A DNA stretch of 34,740 nt from Pseudomonadota bacterium (GCA_021781515.1 JAJXWR010000022.1:1-34740); one strand, 5' to 3'. Counted from the first letter of the stretch, positions 1 to 9,559 are shown. Numbers and translations: made by a program. Notes: a model not told the origin generated them from the sequence alone.

Positions 1-241
1 TGGCTTTGGCCAAGCCATTGCAGGCCGCTAACAAATGAAAATCATGGTTGCCCAGAACACTGTCGGCCGCACTACCCAATTGATAAATGAAACGGACGCT
101 GGCCAGGGAATCAGGCCCCCGGTTGACCAAGTCGCCGGCAAACCAGACTTTATCACGACTGGGTGAAAAGCCGATTTGCTCCAGCAGTTGAACCAGCGCC
201 TGATGGCACCCCTGAATATCACCAATTACATAATGCGCCAT
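1..241 (-). CDS. apaH: ApaH diadenosine tetraphosphatase (partial)
   Basis: This is the first 80 residues of a symmetrical Ap4A hydrolase; the rest lies beyond the left edge. The metallophosphatase signatures are visible in order: GDIQGC (residues 7-12), GDLVNRGP (36-43) and LGNHD (63-67), which supply metal and phosphate ligands in this family. The enzyme cleaves Ap4A to two ADP and in E. coli also removes Np4-type RNA caps. The ATG at 241 is the natural start because the protein begins right before the first motif. It is the last visible gene of the lptD-surA-pdxA-rsmA run, 51 bp after the rsmA stop. E. coli has apaG in this gap; here there is no room for it. Confidence 0.93.
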   Translation of the reverse strand, partial: MAHYVIGDIQGCHQALVQLLEQIGFSPSRDKVWFAGDLVNRGPDSLASVRFIYQLGSAADSVLGNHDFHLLAACNGLAKA

Positions 242-292
242 GTGGTAGCAGACTCAAAAATTCAACACCAGAAAAATACGCGTTGCGACTGT

Positions 293-1102
293 TCAGTCAG
301 AGGAATGCGTTACCCACCAGTTACTCAAGTGCACGTATTGCCCGATACTGAGTTCTTCAGGGCGTGCCGCTGGATTGATGCCCATTGCAGTCATCGCTTC
401 GGCAGGAATCAGCAGTTTCAGGGCATTGCGCAGCGTCTTGCGCCGTTGCCCGAACGCCTGAGTGACCACCTCCGCCAGTGCATGTGGCTGCAGGCAGTGT
501 TCGGTAAATGGCCGTGGCAGCAGGCGGATAACGGCAGACATGACTTTTGGTGCCGGTTTAAAGCAGTCGGAGGCTACATCGAACAACCAGTCCGTTTGGC
601 AATAATATTGAGCCATGACGGACAGGCGACCATAATTTTTGGAGCCTGGGGATGCAGTCAAGCGGTCGACGACTTCCTTTTGTAACATGAAGGTCATGTC
701 CTGAATCGTAGCCGCTTGATGCAGTAAATGGAACAGCAGTGGTGTGGAAATATTATACGGCAGATTACCGACAATGCGTAAAGGTCGTCCGGCAGCCAGC
801 AACGTATAATCCACTTTCAGTGCATTGCCTTCAGTAAGCCGCAATGTGCCGTAGGCCGGGCTGTTTTGCCGTAGTTGTCCGGCCAGATCACGATCCACTT
901 CGATGGCGAGCAACTGATCAACCCGACCTAATAACCGATAGGTCAGTGCCCCGAGGCCCGGGCCAATTTCCAGCAGACAGTCTTGCCGCTTCAGATTCAG
1001 ACTACTGACAATACGCTCAATGATCATTGTATCCTGTAAAAAATGCTGACCAAAGCGTTTGCGTGCCTGATGCGGCTCCAGAGAAGCACTGCGATCCTTC
1101 AT
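293..1102 (-). CDS. rsmA: RsmA/KsgA 16S rRNA adenine dimethyltransferase
   Basis: A 269-residue SAM-dependent methyltransferase that dimethylates two adjacent adenines near the 3' end of 16S rRNA during small-subunit assembly. The N-terminal RKRFGQHFL box, motif I EIGPGLG (45-51), the acidic IEVD strand (67-70) and the catalytic NLPYNIST motif (113-120) are all present, and length is normal for KsgA. The ATG at 1102 overlaps the pdxA stop in an ATGA junction, which indicates translational coupling. Loss of this enzyme classically gives kasugamycin resistance. Confidence 0.97.
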   Translation of the reverse strand: MKDRSASLEPHQARKRFGQHFLQDTMIIERIVSSLNLKRQDCLLEIGPGLGALTYRLLGRVDQLLAIEVDRDLAGQLRQNSPAYGTLRLTEGNALKVDYTLLAAGRPLRIVGNLPYNISTPLLFHLLHQAATIQDMTFMLQKEVVDRLTASPGSKNYGRLSVMAQYYCQTDWLFDVASDCFKPAPKVMSAVIRLLPRPFTEHCLQPHALAEVVTQAFGQRRKTLRNALKLLIPAEAMTAMGINPAARPEELSIGQYVHLSNWWVTHSSD

Positions 1103-2106
1103 TGTGGCTCCAGCATCTGAAAGGCCGTGCGCAGCGCCGCTTGCATACTGCCGGTATTAATCTGCCCGGTTCCTGCCAGATTCAGCGCCGTTCCGTGATC
1201 GACAGAGAGGCGGATTATGGGTAAGCCAAGGGTGATATTGATGCCAGCACCGAAACTAAGGTGCTTGAGTACCGGTAATCCCTGATCATGGTACATGGCT
1301 ACAATGACATCAAAGCGAGCCAGTTGCGCAGGGGTAAACAGCGTATCCGCAGGGAGCGGATCCGAAAGATTCAGTCCCTGATGTCGCAGTTCATCAATAA
1401 CCGGTTGCATGATCAACTGTTCTTCGGTACCTAGGTGACCGGATTCACCGGCATGTGGGTTGAGGCCGCAGAGGCCGATCCGTGGCTGAGCGATTTGCCA
1501 GCGCTGTTGCAACGCCTGATGGACGATCAGGAGGACTCGACGCAATCGCTCGGCAGTCAGTTGTTCGGCCACCTGACGCAGCGGCAGGTGTGTGGTGACG
1601 AGGGCGACACGTAGCGAGGGGCCTGCCAGCATCATGACCACTTGCGGCACGCCACAGCGTTCCTGAAAAAATTCAGTATGCCCTGAAAACGGGATGCCTG
1701 CCTCATTAATGACTGATTTTTGCACAGGAGCAGTGACCAAGGCCGTCCGGGGTCGCTGTTGGCACAGTTCAAGGCCGCGTTGCAATAACGCCAGTACATA
1801 GGTGGCGTTCTCCGGATTCAGGCACCCGGGACTGCATGGGGCGCACAGCGGATGATGCTCTACCCACAGGTGCCCGGGCTGATGCGCTCGCGGCTGCTGA
1901 TCTTCAGCGTCAATGGCGTGGATCTGCACCGTGCTGCCAAGCTGCGCAGCACGTTCCCTGAACAGCCGGATATCCCCCAGCACACGTAAGGCCCCAGGCC
2001 AATTGTCCCCGGCAATCAGCAAACACAGATCAGGCCCTATCCCGGCCGGTTCGCCGGAGGTCAGCACCAGGTGCGGCAGCGGTGGGTAGGAGGAGACATC
2101 AATCAT
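1099..2106 (-). CDS. pdxA: PdxA 4-hydroxythreonine-4-phosphate dehydrogenase
   Basis: This 335-residue enzyme of the DXP-dependent pyridoxal phosphate pathway oxidises 4-phosphohydroxy-threonine with NAD; the product decarboxylates to the substrate of PdxJ. Visible motifs are SGEPAGIGPD (17-26), GHTEF (142-146), NPHAGESG (216-223), YHDQG (272-276) and DHGTA (303-307). The probable metal-binding histidines are H173, H218 and H273. The frame is open up to 2289, but the ATG at 2106 puts the family N-terminus in place and overlaps the surA stop by 8 bp, so it is chosen here. It overlaps rsmA downstream by 4 bp. Confidence 0.96.
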   Translation of the reverse strand: MIDVSSYPPLPHLVLTSGEPAGIGPDLCLLIAGDNWPGALRVLGDIRLFRERAAQLGSTVQIHAIDAEDQQPRAHQPGHLWVEHHPLCAPCSPGCLNPENATYVLALLQRGLELCQQRPRTALVTAPVQKSVINEAGIPFSGHTEFFQERCGVPQVVMMLAGPSLRVALVTTHLPLRQVAEQLTAERLRRVLLIVHQALQQRWQIAQPRIGLCGLNPHAGESGHLGTEEQLIMQPVIDELRHQGLNLSDPLPADTLFTPAQLARFDVIVAMYHDQGLPVLKHLSFGAGINITLGLPIIRLSVDHGTALNLAGTGQINTGSMQAALRTAFQMLEPQ

Positions 2107-3370
2107 GCTTGATGTCCACATACGCCTGTGCCCGGATTTCCCGGAGCCAGCCTTGCAATTCGTCATCGTACTGTTGTTGATACAGGGCACGCCGGGCGAT
2201 GTCTTCCTGATATTCCAGCGACATGTCCTGATCACGGGTGCCGGTGACTTTAAGAATATGCCAGCCAAACCGGCTTTGGAATGGTGCACTGAACTGACCC
2301 ACCGGTGTGGTGTTCATCACCTTCTCAAATTCAGGAACCATTTCACCGGCGGTGACCCACCCCAGACTACCGCCCGTACGTGCAGAGCCGGGATCGCCGG
2401 AATAAAGTTGTGCCAGTTGTGCGAAATCACCGCCTTTTTTCAGGCGATCATAAATTCGCAGGATTTTTTCATGGGCTTCGGCTTCAGATTGAACTTCCGA
2501 GGATTTGATCAGAATATGGGAGCAGGCGGTCTGGTGCACCAAGTGTTGCGTGGCCGTTTTTTTATCCAGTAATTTCAGAATATGAAACCCGGTACTGTTG
2601 CGCACTGGCGCTAACACGTCACCGGCTTTCATCCCGGGAACAGCACTGGCAAACAGGGAGGGTAACTGTGCATCGGTGCGCCAGCCTAAATCCCCCCCTT
2701 CCAGCGCATTGTCTGCCTGTGACTGAGTGGCAGAGATCTGCTCAAAGTTCCCGCCATTTTGCAGTTGCAGATACACCGAGCTGGCTTTATGTTCTGCCGC
2801 TGTCAGTTGCTCCGGGGTCGGGTGGTCAGGCAGGCTGATGAGAATCTGCGCCAGATGATATTGGGTGGCCAATGCCGCCTTGCCTGCGGGAGACGCCAGA
2901 AACGCTTTGATATTCTGGTCGGTGATGTGAATCCGGCTACCAATTTCATGATTACGCAAGCGGTCAATCATGATCTCGTGACGAATCTGGGTGCGCACGG
3001 CTTCGTAACTGGTCCCCGGTGTATGGTTCAGCTGATCGCGAAATGCATCCAGAGAAACGTGGTTTTGTGTCGCCAGTCCCGTCATTGCCCGATTCAGCGT
3101 GTCGTCGTCTATTTTTATCCCCGCACGCCTGGCCATTTGCAGTTGAATGGATTCAACGATCAACTGATTGATGATTTGCTGATGTAATTCATCTTCTGGT
3201 GGGGTGGGCGTATTGTCCTGTTGCAGATGAAACAGCACATCGTTTGTCCGTGCCTGAATTTCACTTTTCAGGATGACGTCGTCATCGACAACCACCGCAA
3301 TTCCATCCAGTGGCATGGCTTCAAGCGACAGGTTCAGGGTCAACAGGATAAACAATAACAGTAAACGCAT
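2099..3370 (-). CDS. surA: SurA periplasmic chaperone/peptidyl-prolyl isomerase
   Basis: A 423-residue periplasmic chaperone that escorts outer-membrane beta-barrels to the BAM complex. A Leu-rich signal peptide ends around residue 18 (LEA). The chaperone N-domain follows, then two parvulin domains at about 168-270 and 278-378, each with the typical GGxLGW box (225-230 and 333-338), and a short C-terminal tail. It sits next to lptD, whose product is a known SurA client. The ATG shares one base with the lptD stop in a TGATG junction. Confidence 0.96.
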   Translation of the reverse strand: MRLLLLFILLTLNLSLEAMPLDGIAVVVDDDVILKSEIQARTNDVLFHLQQDNTPTPPEDELHQQIINQLIVESIQLQMARRAGIKIDDDTLNRAMTGLATQNHVSLDAFRDQLNHTPGTSYEAVRTQIRHEIMIDRLRNHEIGSRIHITDQNIKAFLASPAGKAALATQYHLAQILISLPDHPTPEQLTAAEHKASSVYLQLQNGGNFEQISATQSQADNALEGGDLGWRTDAQLPSLFASAVPGMKAGDVLAPVRNSTGFHILKLLDKKTATQHLVHQTACSHILIKSSEVQSEAEAHEKILRIYDRLKKGGDFAQLAQLYSGDPGSARTGGSLGWVTAGEMVPEFEKVMNTTPVGQFSAPFQSRFGWHILKVTGTRDQDMSLEYQEDIARRALYQQQYDDELQGWLREIRAQAYVDIKHD

Positions 3371-5919
3371 CAGGGGTGCTCCGCACTGGCAATTTGCTGA
3401 TAGCCCAGGATCGCCTGGTTCAGCATATTTTCAACCTGACGGCTATAACCGCCAAGGCCTTTGAATTCAAACTGAAACATAAAGGAACGGTTATAGGTGG
3501 GGACGTTATTGACCGCCAGAAAATCAGAAAGGTAGATGGAGTCTACCAGTCGGACACGCCAGCAGCAACTTTCATACTGCAAACCACCAATAGCCTGCTG
3601 GGTATGATACAGCGCCAGATCGTATTCCCATAGTCCCAGCAGCTGCCAGCGCTCTGCCAGGGGAGTTACAAACGAGGCAGAGGCCAGACGGAAGGTGGGG
3701 ACAGTCGTTAGCGCACTCTGGGCGGCAATTCCCTGCATGATGCTGTACCCGGTGTAGGCATGGATATAGTTGATCCCGATATTGAATACTGAATGCGCAT
3801 CATGCGGCTGCCAGTGCAGGTTCAGGCTACTCCGTTGGGCAAAGCGGGTAGAGGGGTCCATGCTCAGATTGCCTGTCAGGGTCAGATCACGCGTCAGATG
3901 TGCAGTGGCGTCTGTCAATACACCCGTGGAGAGTGTGTTGGGGGGCGGAATGGTGGCATAGACGTGCATGGGGCGAAAGTAACGCATGTCGCCAATACTG
4001 AGTCGGTAATTTTCATTGCCTTCACTATCCATCCAGCGATTATTCAGGCCGAGCGCCAGTTGATCGGCATCGTCCAGTCGGTCCATGCCGACAAAGCGGG
4101 AGTCACGGAACATCTGTGCATAAGTGACCGGATTCTCAATGGTATCAAAAACAGGAATCTGATTCTGGTTTCGATAAGGGGCATACAGGTAATTGAGGCG
4201 AGGTTCAAGGGATTCAGTGCCGCCATTTTGTAAAGAACGCTCTAGGCTGATGCCACTGTCGATATTTACTGTAGGCACGGAGACGGAGGGGTTCAAGGGG
4301 ATCTGATCCCCCGGAGTTAACGTGCTGCCCGAAGGGATCTCATTGTTTAACTGATCGTTCAGATGTTTCAGTGTCAGGCGCGGGGCCAGATAGCCCCAGG
4401 ACGACTCCATCCGCATTCCCATAAACATATCGCTACGTAAACGCATACCTTGAATATAAGGATCCCCGGCAATCACCTGGGCGCCCGATAAACCACTGCC
4501 ATCAAGAATCTGCCGACGGAAGTCTACGTAATCCACAGTTATGCCGGCGTTCATCTGCTGATCTTCTGAAGTCCAGAGCCGACTCAGGCGGGTTTCCGGA
4601 AAACGGTCGTAAGGCTTGTTGGCATCCGTTACGGTAGGATCCAGAATCTGGTAACTTTGCAACTGCGTCATCATCGACCATAATTTATCCCGGTAATCGA
4701 TTTCCCCCAAACGGTTCTGGTAGGTTGATGTGGACAGTGCGGCGGTAGAGCCGAGATCCTGATAGTAATAATTATCTGACACATAATTAATATCAGTTCT
4801 GGCGGTCCAGCCTTCGGCAAAACTGCCCGTATGTTGCCAGCCCAGGGCTTTGCGATCCAGCCCCGGCGTATTGCTGGAATCCGGGTTGGCCACCAGCGGG
4901 TTGTAGTTCAAGGGATAGCCAGTCCGATCATTATTCAGAAAACCGCCTTGAAATTCCCCGTGCCCCCACGATTCCAGGTAACGCATATCCCCTTGCAGCC
5001 ATAAACCCCGTTTGGACAGTTCGGTAGGGGTTATCGTGGCATCATAATTGGGTGCCAGATTGACATAGACCGGCACGGACAACATCACGCCATTTACACT
5101 GCTGGAACCGATGACGGGCATCAGTAATCCACTCTGCCGCCGGTCATCAATGGGAAAATTGATATAGGGCAAATAAATCAAGGGCATTTCTTTGGCATAC
5201 AATACCGAGCTATAGGCTTCGCCACGACCACTGTCCGGATTCAGGCGAATGGTTTTTGCCTTGAGCCACCAGTCGGGAGACTGTGGACTGCAAGTGCTGA
5301 TGGAACCCTGACGAATCAGCGTAATGCCATTGGCGGAACGATCAATATGCTGAGCATACCCATGCGCATGTATGGAAGCCAGCGCATAGCGCGCCTTGTC
5401 TATCCGGGTCGCATGGGTCTTGAGATTACTGTCGCCCTGATCTCCGCGGGCGGCATATCCCGGTTCCGAGAGCAGAATGTTGCCCTGCATGGTGGCCATA
5501 TTGGTGACCTGATTCATGGTCGCCTGGTCGGCACAGGCAACCCTGTCTTTTTCACGGATTTCCACCTGGTTCTGTAGATGCGTCAGCCCTTCATGCTGAC
5601 TGTCCACTTGTTTGGCATACGCCCAGATTTCCTCAGGGGGCACCATTGAACCGGGAAAAAGGTTCAACAGATAGCCGCCAGGGCAGGTGACATCCAGCGG
5701 AGGGTGTTGCGCTTTCGGATAAGTCAGTAATTCTTGGTTGCTGCGATACCCCAGAGAGCGATACAGTTCGGGGGCTTGCTGAATACCCTCGTTGTCTGCG
5801 GCCGCAACAGGCAGACAGAACCCCATCAACAGGGTGATGAGCCACGAAATCCACCGAATCCATCCCGTTGCAGGGGTAGAGAAGTCTATTTTTTTTTGCA
5901 GTAACTGGCGCAGCGGCAT
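3370..5919 (-). CDS. lptD: LptD LPS-assembly outer membrane protein
   Basis: An 849-residue outer-membrane protein that, with LptE, inserts lipopolysaccharide into the outer leaflet. A basic N-terminus and hydrophobic stretch ending VAAA form the signal peptide. An OstA-type periplasmic domain follows to about residue 260, then a long beta-barrel rich in aromatic strands. A C-terminal Cys-Cys pair (785-786) and N-terminal cysteines match the disulfide arrangement needed for LptD maturation. The ATG at 5919 is preferred; an in-frame TTG lies one codon upstream. No strong ribosome binding site is visible. First gene of the operon continuing into surA, pdxA, rsmA and apaH. Confidence 0.95.
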   Translation of the reverse strand: MPLRQLLQKKIDFSTPATGWIRWISWLITLLMGFCLPVAAADNEGIQQAPELYRSLGYRSNQELLTYPKAQHPPLDVTCPGGYLLNLFPGSMVPPEEIWAYAKQVDSQHEGLTHLQNQVEIREKDRVACADQATMNQVTNMATMQGNILLSEPGYAARGDQGDSNLKTHATRIDKARYALASIHAHGYAQHIDRSANGITLIRQGSISTCSPQSPDWWLKAKTIRLNPDSGRGEAYSSVLYAKEMPLIYLPYINFPIDDRRQSGLLMPVIGSSSVNGVMLSVPVYVNLAPNYDATITPTELSKRGLWLQGDMRYLESWGHGEFQGGFLNNDRTGYPLNYNPLVANPDSSNTPGLDRKALGWQHTGSFAEGWTARTDINYVSDNYYYQDLGSTAALSTSTYQNRLGEIDYRDKLWSMMTQLQSYQILDPTVTDANKPYDRFPETRLSRLWTSEDQQMNAGITVDYVDFRRQILDGSGLSGAQVIAGDPYIQGMRLRSDMFMGMRMESSWGYLAPRLTLKHLNDQLNNEIPSGSTLTPGDQIPLNPSVSVPTVNIDSGISLERSLQNGGTESLEPRLNYLYAPYRNQNQIPVFDTIENPVTYAQMFRDSRFVGMDRLDDADQLALGLNNRWMDSEGNENYRLSIGDMRYFRPMHVYATIPPPNTLSTGVLTDATAHLTRDLTLTGNLSMDPSTRFAQRSSLNLHWQPHDAHSVFNIGINYIHAYTGYSIMQGIAAQSALTTVPTFRLASASFVTPLAERWQLLGLWEYDLALYHTQQAIGGLQYESCCWRVRLVDSIYLSDFLAVNNVPTYNRSFMFQFEFKGLGGYSRQVENMLNQAILGYQQIASAEHP

Positions 5920-6221
5920 CAACTTTAGGGCACATAATGTTGGTTGGTGGAAATGATAAGGCTTTTAGCTGCATTTAGCACTTGAGGACAGCGTTTCTCT
6001 GAAAAAAAATGAGACTAACGGTGTTTCGACAATAGCTGAACTGTTAGAGTTGCTGAGTGTATGTTGGCAGTCATTGTCAGTGCAAGGGCAAGCACAGATT
6101 CAGTGGTAACATTCATCATGGTTGTGGCATGGCTGACGCAGGCGCTACGCTGAGAGAGTTCAGCGGCATGCACTGTTGTTATTTATTGCAGAAAACAGAA
6201 AACAGGAATTAACGAGGATAT
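5920..6221. promoter_or_regulatory. Divergent intergenic region lptD / amgK
   Basis: About 300 bp between two divergently transcribed operons, so it must carry promoters for both. No clear sigma70 or sigma54 element could be singled out by eye and no coding frame is supported. The only recognisable element is the GAGGA ribosome binding site just before the amgK ATG at 6222. Confidence 0.5.
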
Positions 6222-7271
6222 ATGCCGCTGAATGAACGTGCTTTACAACTCAAGAACTGGTTTACCCAATGGCTGGAGGCTCATCACCGGGACTGGGGGG
6301 CATTGCTGTCGATGCAGATGGTCTCCGGGGATGCCAGTTTTCGGCGTTATTTCCGGATGTTTTTGCCAGGTCGTAGTCTGATTGCTGTCGATGCGCCGCC
6401 GCAGCATGAAAATAATCCGGCATTTGTAGCCATTGCCAGTGCCTTGCGGGCGCATGGACTGGTGACACCGGAAGTGTTTGCCTGGGAGACTGAGGCCGGT
6501 TTTCTACTGTTGAGTGATCTGGGCGATCGCTTGTTGTTAGCTGCGCTGAAGGATAGTCCGGTGGACGTTCTTTACCGTCAGGCCATGCAACAGCTACTGC
6601 GTATGCAGGAGTGTGACCGGATACCTGGCTGGACATTGCCCCTTTATGACCGGTTGCGCTTGCGGGATGAAATGCATTTGTTTCACGACTGGTTTATCAG
6701 TAAGTACCTTGGACTAACGCTGGATTTTGAAGCGCATGCAATTTTGGATAATGCACTGGAGTCGGTGCTGGAGCAGATTCAGTGTTGGCCGGTGTGTTTC
6801 GTGCACCGGGATTTTCATGCGCGGAACCTGATGCTGCTAGACAATGGCGAGTTAGGTATTATTGATTTTCAGGATGCGGTGCAAGGTCCTTTTAATTATG
6901 ATCTGATTTCTTTGTTGCGGGATGCCTACGTCGTCTGGCCGAAGCAGCAAGTTCAGCGATGGATGCTGGAATTTGCGGCAGAGTTACGCCAATGTGGTCG
7001 ACTGCAAGGCATGGGGGACACCGAATTTCTCCGAAGTTGTGATTGGATGTCGGTGCAACGGCATCTGAAAATACTGGGAATTTTTGCGAGGCTCTGCCTC
7101 CGGGATGGCAAGCCGGGTTATTTGCAGGATATGCCCCTGGTGTTTGCGTATCTGCGGGATGAATTGCAGCGATTGCCTGCATTGGACGGATTTGCCCATT
7201 GGCTGGATAAGCAGATCATTCCGGCCTTTGAGAGCAAATCCGGTAGAACACTGCCCGTATTGCCGGAGTAA
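6222..7271 (+). CDS. amgK: AmgK-type N-acetylmuramate/N-acetylglucosamine kinase
   Basis: A 349-residue member of the aminoglycoside phosphotransferase fold. The Brenner box HRDFHARN (195-202; catalytic D197, N202) and the metal-binding IIDFQDA (213-219) are intact, as is the GDASFRRY-type N-terminal loop (36-43). AmgK phosphorylates the anomeric hydroxyl of MurNAc or GlcNAc recovered from peptidoglycan. The specific assignment rests on murU lying 5 bp downstream, since the two act in sequence in the recycling route that bypasses de novo MurA/MurB and fosfomycin. A GAGGA ribosome binding site supports the ATG. It is not an antibiotic kinase by context. Confidence 0.9.
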   Translation: MPLNERALQLKNWFTQWLEAHHRDWGALLSMQMVSGDASFRRYFRMFLPGRSLIAVDAPPQHENNPAFVAIASALRAHGLVTPEVFAWETEAGFLLLSDLGDRLLLAALKDSPVDVLYRQAMQQLLRMQECDRIPGWTLPLYDRLRLRDEMHLFHDWFISKYLGLTLDFEAHAILDNALESVLEQIQCWPVCFVHRDFHARNLMLLDNGELGIIDFQDAVQGPFNYDLISLLRDAYVVWPKQQVQRWMLEFAAELRQCGRLQGMGDTEFLRSCDWMSVQRHLKILGIFARLCLRDGKPGYLQDMPLVFAYLRDELQRLPALDGFAHWLDKQIIPAFESKSGRTLPVLPE

Positions 7272-7276
7272 ACCCC

Positions 7277-8020
7277 GTGAAGGCAATGATTCTGGCCGCA
7301 GGGCTTGGTACCCGGATGCGTCCGCTGACGGACACTGTCCCCAAACCCTTGTTGCCAGTAGGAGGTAAGCCATTGATTGTATGGCATCTTGAAGCATTGG
7401 CGCGGTTGCAGGTCACGGAAGTAGTGATCAATGTGTCGCACTTGGGGCAACAGATCATGCAGACACTGGGGTCGGGGAATTTTTGGGGGCTGCGTCTGTA
7501 TTTTTCTGAAGAAACGGAGCCACTTGAAACTGCCGGAGGGATTATTCAGGCACTGCCCCGGCTGGGTGATCAGCCGTTTTTGCTGATTAACGGCGATGTG
7601 TGGTGGCAAGCGGTGCCGTTCTGGCAATATGGTTCACTGAAAACGCAACACCTTGCGCATCTGTTGCTGGTTCCTAACCCTGAACATCATTTGCAGGGGG
7701 ATTTTGGTCTGCTGTCTTCGGGGGAAGTCGTGCTGGACGGGGGAATACGCCGCACCTTTAGTGGGATCAGTCTGATTTCCCCCGAATTATTTGCCAATCT
7801 GGCACCGGGTGTACGCCCACTGGGGCCGTTGTTACGTCAGGCGGTGAGCCGGGGGCAGGTGTCTGGAGCGGAGTATGCGGGTGTTTGGGTGGATGTGGGA
7901 ACACCAGCGCGTCTTAATGCGCTGGACCGACATCTGCGCCAGGGCCTCGTGCCGCAGAAACAGGCGTTCCCTTCAGTGCCGACAACCACGTTTCCAGGAG
8001 GCGTAACAGATAAGGACTGA
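7277..8020 (+). CDS. murU: MurU N-acetylmuramate-1-phosphate uridylyltransferase
   Basis: A 247-residue nucleotidyltransferase that converts MurNAc-1-phosphate and UTP to UDP-MurNAc. The pyrophosphorylase signature LAAGLGTRMRPLT (6-18) with the following PKPLLPVGGKP (22-32) and the NGD metal motif (105-107) are clear. The GTG at 7277 has GGAG 8 bp upstream; an in-frame ATG at 7286 is the alternative. The catalytic fold ends around residue 220, so the last 25-30 residues are an extra tail. Its stop lies 107 bp inside the convergent DUF3530 gene. Confidence 0.92.
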   Translation: MKAMILAAGLGTRMRPLTDTVPKPLLPVGGKPLIVWHLEALARLQVTEVVINVSHLGQQIMQTLGSGNFWGLRLYFSEETEPLETAGGIIQALPRLGDQPFLLINGDVWWQAVPFWQYGSLKTQHLAHLLLVPNPEHHLQGDFGLLSSGEVVLDGGIRRTFSGISLISPELFANLAPGVRPLGPLLRQAVSRGQVSGAEYAGVWVDVGTPARLNALDRHLRQGLVPQKQAFPSVPTTTFPGGVTDKD

Positions 8021-8795
8021 CTGCACGGAAGGACGGGTCGTTGCCGGCCAGAAATAGTTGCCTGAATGGTTGCTGCGTCTGGCGGCTATATTGTACACAG
8101 TAGTCGCATCCCTTCTGCAAAGTTGAGGGCAGGAAGTCCTGGAGAATCAGCAGAGGCTTGGAAAAATGCGCAAGGCTACCCGGCAATGGGTTACAGCGGT
8201 CGGGCAGTGGCGGAGGGGCCAGCAGAATGATTCCCTGAATAGCGGCGGGCCAAGTATTGTCCTGGGTCAGTTGCATGAGCGCCAGCCCTGCAGTGCCCTG
8301 ACCCACAAGGATCAGATTCTGTTCGCCATGTTGCGCCAGCCAACCGATGGTTTCTTGCAAGCGGGGTTTGAGCAGTTTGCTGGCCTGTGACCAGAACTGC
8401 TTGTCGGGCTCGGTGGCGTTGGGCAATGGGAGGTCGGCATTGTTGATGGCCACGACATTCCATCCCTGGAGCGGCAATGTCCGGTACATCTGACGTGTCA
8501 GTCCGGCGGTCAATGGCCCTGAATTGAACTCTGGTACCAGAATAAGCGCACCGGCGGCTTGGGGCAGCGCCGTCAGGTGAGCGGCAATCACTAGCGGTTG
8601 CGTTCCCAAGGATAGAGTTTGCACTTGGTCGCTGTACAGCGGATCTTGTTGCAGTGCCTGCGCCCGTCCTTGTTCGTTATCGGTCGTGGTCTGGATTGGT
8701 TGAGGAGCAGCCGTGGTCGTCGTGGGTGCAGCCCAGGAGGCAGGCAGCAGCATGCTGAGCAGAAAAAAGCACAAACGTGCAGTTTTTCCGGGCAA
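7914..8795 (-). CDS. DUF3530-like exported alpha/beta-hydrolase
   Basis: A probable exported protein of about 293 residues resembling the DUF3530 alpha/beta-hydrolase-like family. From the TTG at 8795 it begins with K and R followed by a hydrophobic run ending SWA, a good signal peptide, then a Thr/Ala/Pro/Gln-rich linker. The hydrolase-like core shows LILVPEF and the nucleophile-elbow position LVGQGTAG, where Gly-Gln-Gly replaces Gly-X-Ser-X-Gly, so hydrolytic activity is doubtful. The frame stays open to an ATG at 8912, but that start would lie inside rpe. The start is therefore uncertain. Its 3' end overlaps murU by 107 bp. Function unknown. Confidence 0.72.
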   Translation of the reverse strand: MPGKTARLCFFLLSMLLPASWAAPTTTTAAPQPIQTTTDNEQGRAQALQQDPLYSDQVQTLSLGTQPLVIAAHLTALPQAAGALILVPEFNSGPLTAGLTRQMYRTLPLQGWNVVAINNADLPLPNATEPDKQFWSQASKLLKPRLQETIGWLAQHGEQNLILVGQGTAGLALMQLTQDNTWPAAIQGIILLAPPPLPDRCNPLPGSLAHFSKPLLILQDFLPSTLQKGCDYCVQYSRQTQQPFRQLFLAGNDPSFRAVSPYLLRLLETWLSALKGTPVSAARGPGADVGPAH

Positions 8796-8869
8796 TGGCC
8801 ATTCCCGGACTGCCGTTATCCGATAATTTCGGGTACACTCTGATTTTGGAGAGAGAGGATACTGAACCC

Positions 8870-9559
8870 ATGAATTTTCCTGCCGATCGACGTTTTTTGT
8901 TGGCACCTTCAATACTCTCTGCTGATTTTGCCCGACTGGGTGAGGATGTCAGCGCCGTGCTTGCTGCGGGTGCTGACATCGTGCATTTTGATGTCATGGA
9001 TAATCATTATGTACCCAATCTCAGTGTGGGCCCGATGGTTTGTCAAGCATTGCGTCGTTATGGGATTAAAGCACCGGTGGATGTACATCTGATGGTCACT
9101 CCGGTGGATCGGTTGATTGAGGATTTTGTGGAGGCGGGTGCTTCCTCGATCAGTTTTCACCCCGAAGCCACTGTCCATGTTGATCGTGCATTACACCGTA
9201 TCCGGGAGGCTGGATGCAAGGCCGGCCTGGTCCTGAATCCATCCACTTCGCTGGAGGTGCTGGAATGGGTCGGGCATCGTCTGGATTTTATTCTGCTGAT
9301 GAGTGTGAATCCGGGATTTGCCGGGCAACGTTTTATTCCCCAGATTGAAAAAAAAATCAGTACGCTCGCCTCCTGGTTAACGGCACAGGGGCTGTCTGTG
9401 CCGATTGCGGTGGACGGCGGGGTGACGGTCAGTAATGTTGGGCGGCTGGCGGCGGCCGGTGCGGAAATATTTGTTGCAGGGTCGGCGATTTTTGGACAGC
9501 CGGATTATGCAGCAGCGATTGCGGCCTTTCGTTGGGCATTGATGGGGGGGCAGGCATGA
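8870..9559 (+). CDS. rpe: Ribulose-phosphate 3-epimerase
   Basis: A 229-residue TIM-barrel enzyme interconverting ribulose-5-phosphate and xylulose-5-phosphate in the pentose phosphate or Calvin cycle. The family signature APSILSADF (12-20), metal ligands H39 and D41 in [18 protein letters not shown] (71-75) and the phosphate-binding VDGGV (181-185) are present. The ATG at 8870 follows a purine-rich GAGAGAGG ribosome binding site; the frame extends upstream to 8777 but that part does not match the family. The stop overlaps gph as ATGA. It opens the rpe-gph-trp gene run typical of gammaproteobacteria. Confidence 0.97.
   Translation: MNFPADRRFLLAPSILSADFARLGEDVSAVLAAGADIVHFDVMDNHYVPNLSVGPMVCQALRRYGIKAPVDVHLMVTPVDRLIEDFVEAGASSISFHPEATVHVDRALHRIREAGCKAGLVLNPSTSLEVLEWVGHRLDFILLMSVNPGFAGQRFIPQIEKKISTLASWLTAQGLSVPIAVDGGVTVSNVGRLAAAGAEIFVAGSAIFGQPDYAAAIAAFRWALMGGQA

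Noticed and set aside
176-685. 169-codon plus-strand frame over rsmA/apaH
   Set aside because: Lies opposite the conserved 3' part of rsmA; composition is that of a shadow frame.
3793-4233. 146-codon plus-strand frame inside lptD
   Set aside because: Antisense to a clearly conserved beta-barrel region of LptD; no recognisable motif or ribosome binding site.
6222-7271. Aminoglycoside resistance kinase
   Set aside because: The fold is shared, but immediate linkage to murU identifies the sugar-recycling kinase AmgK.
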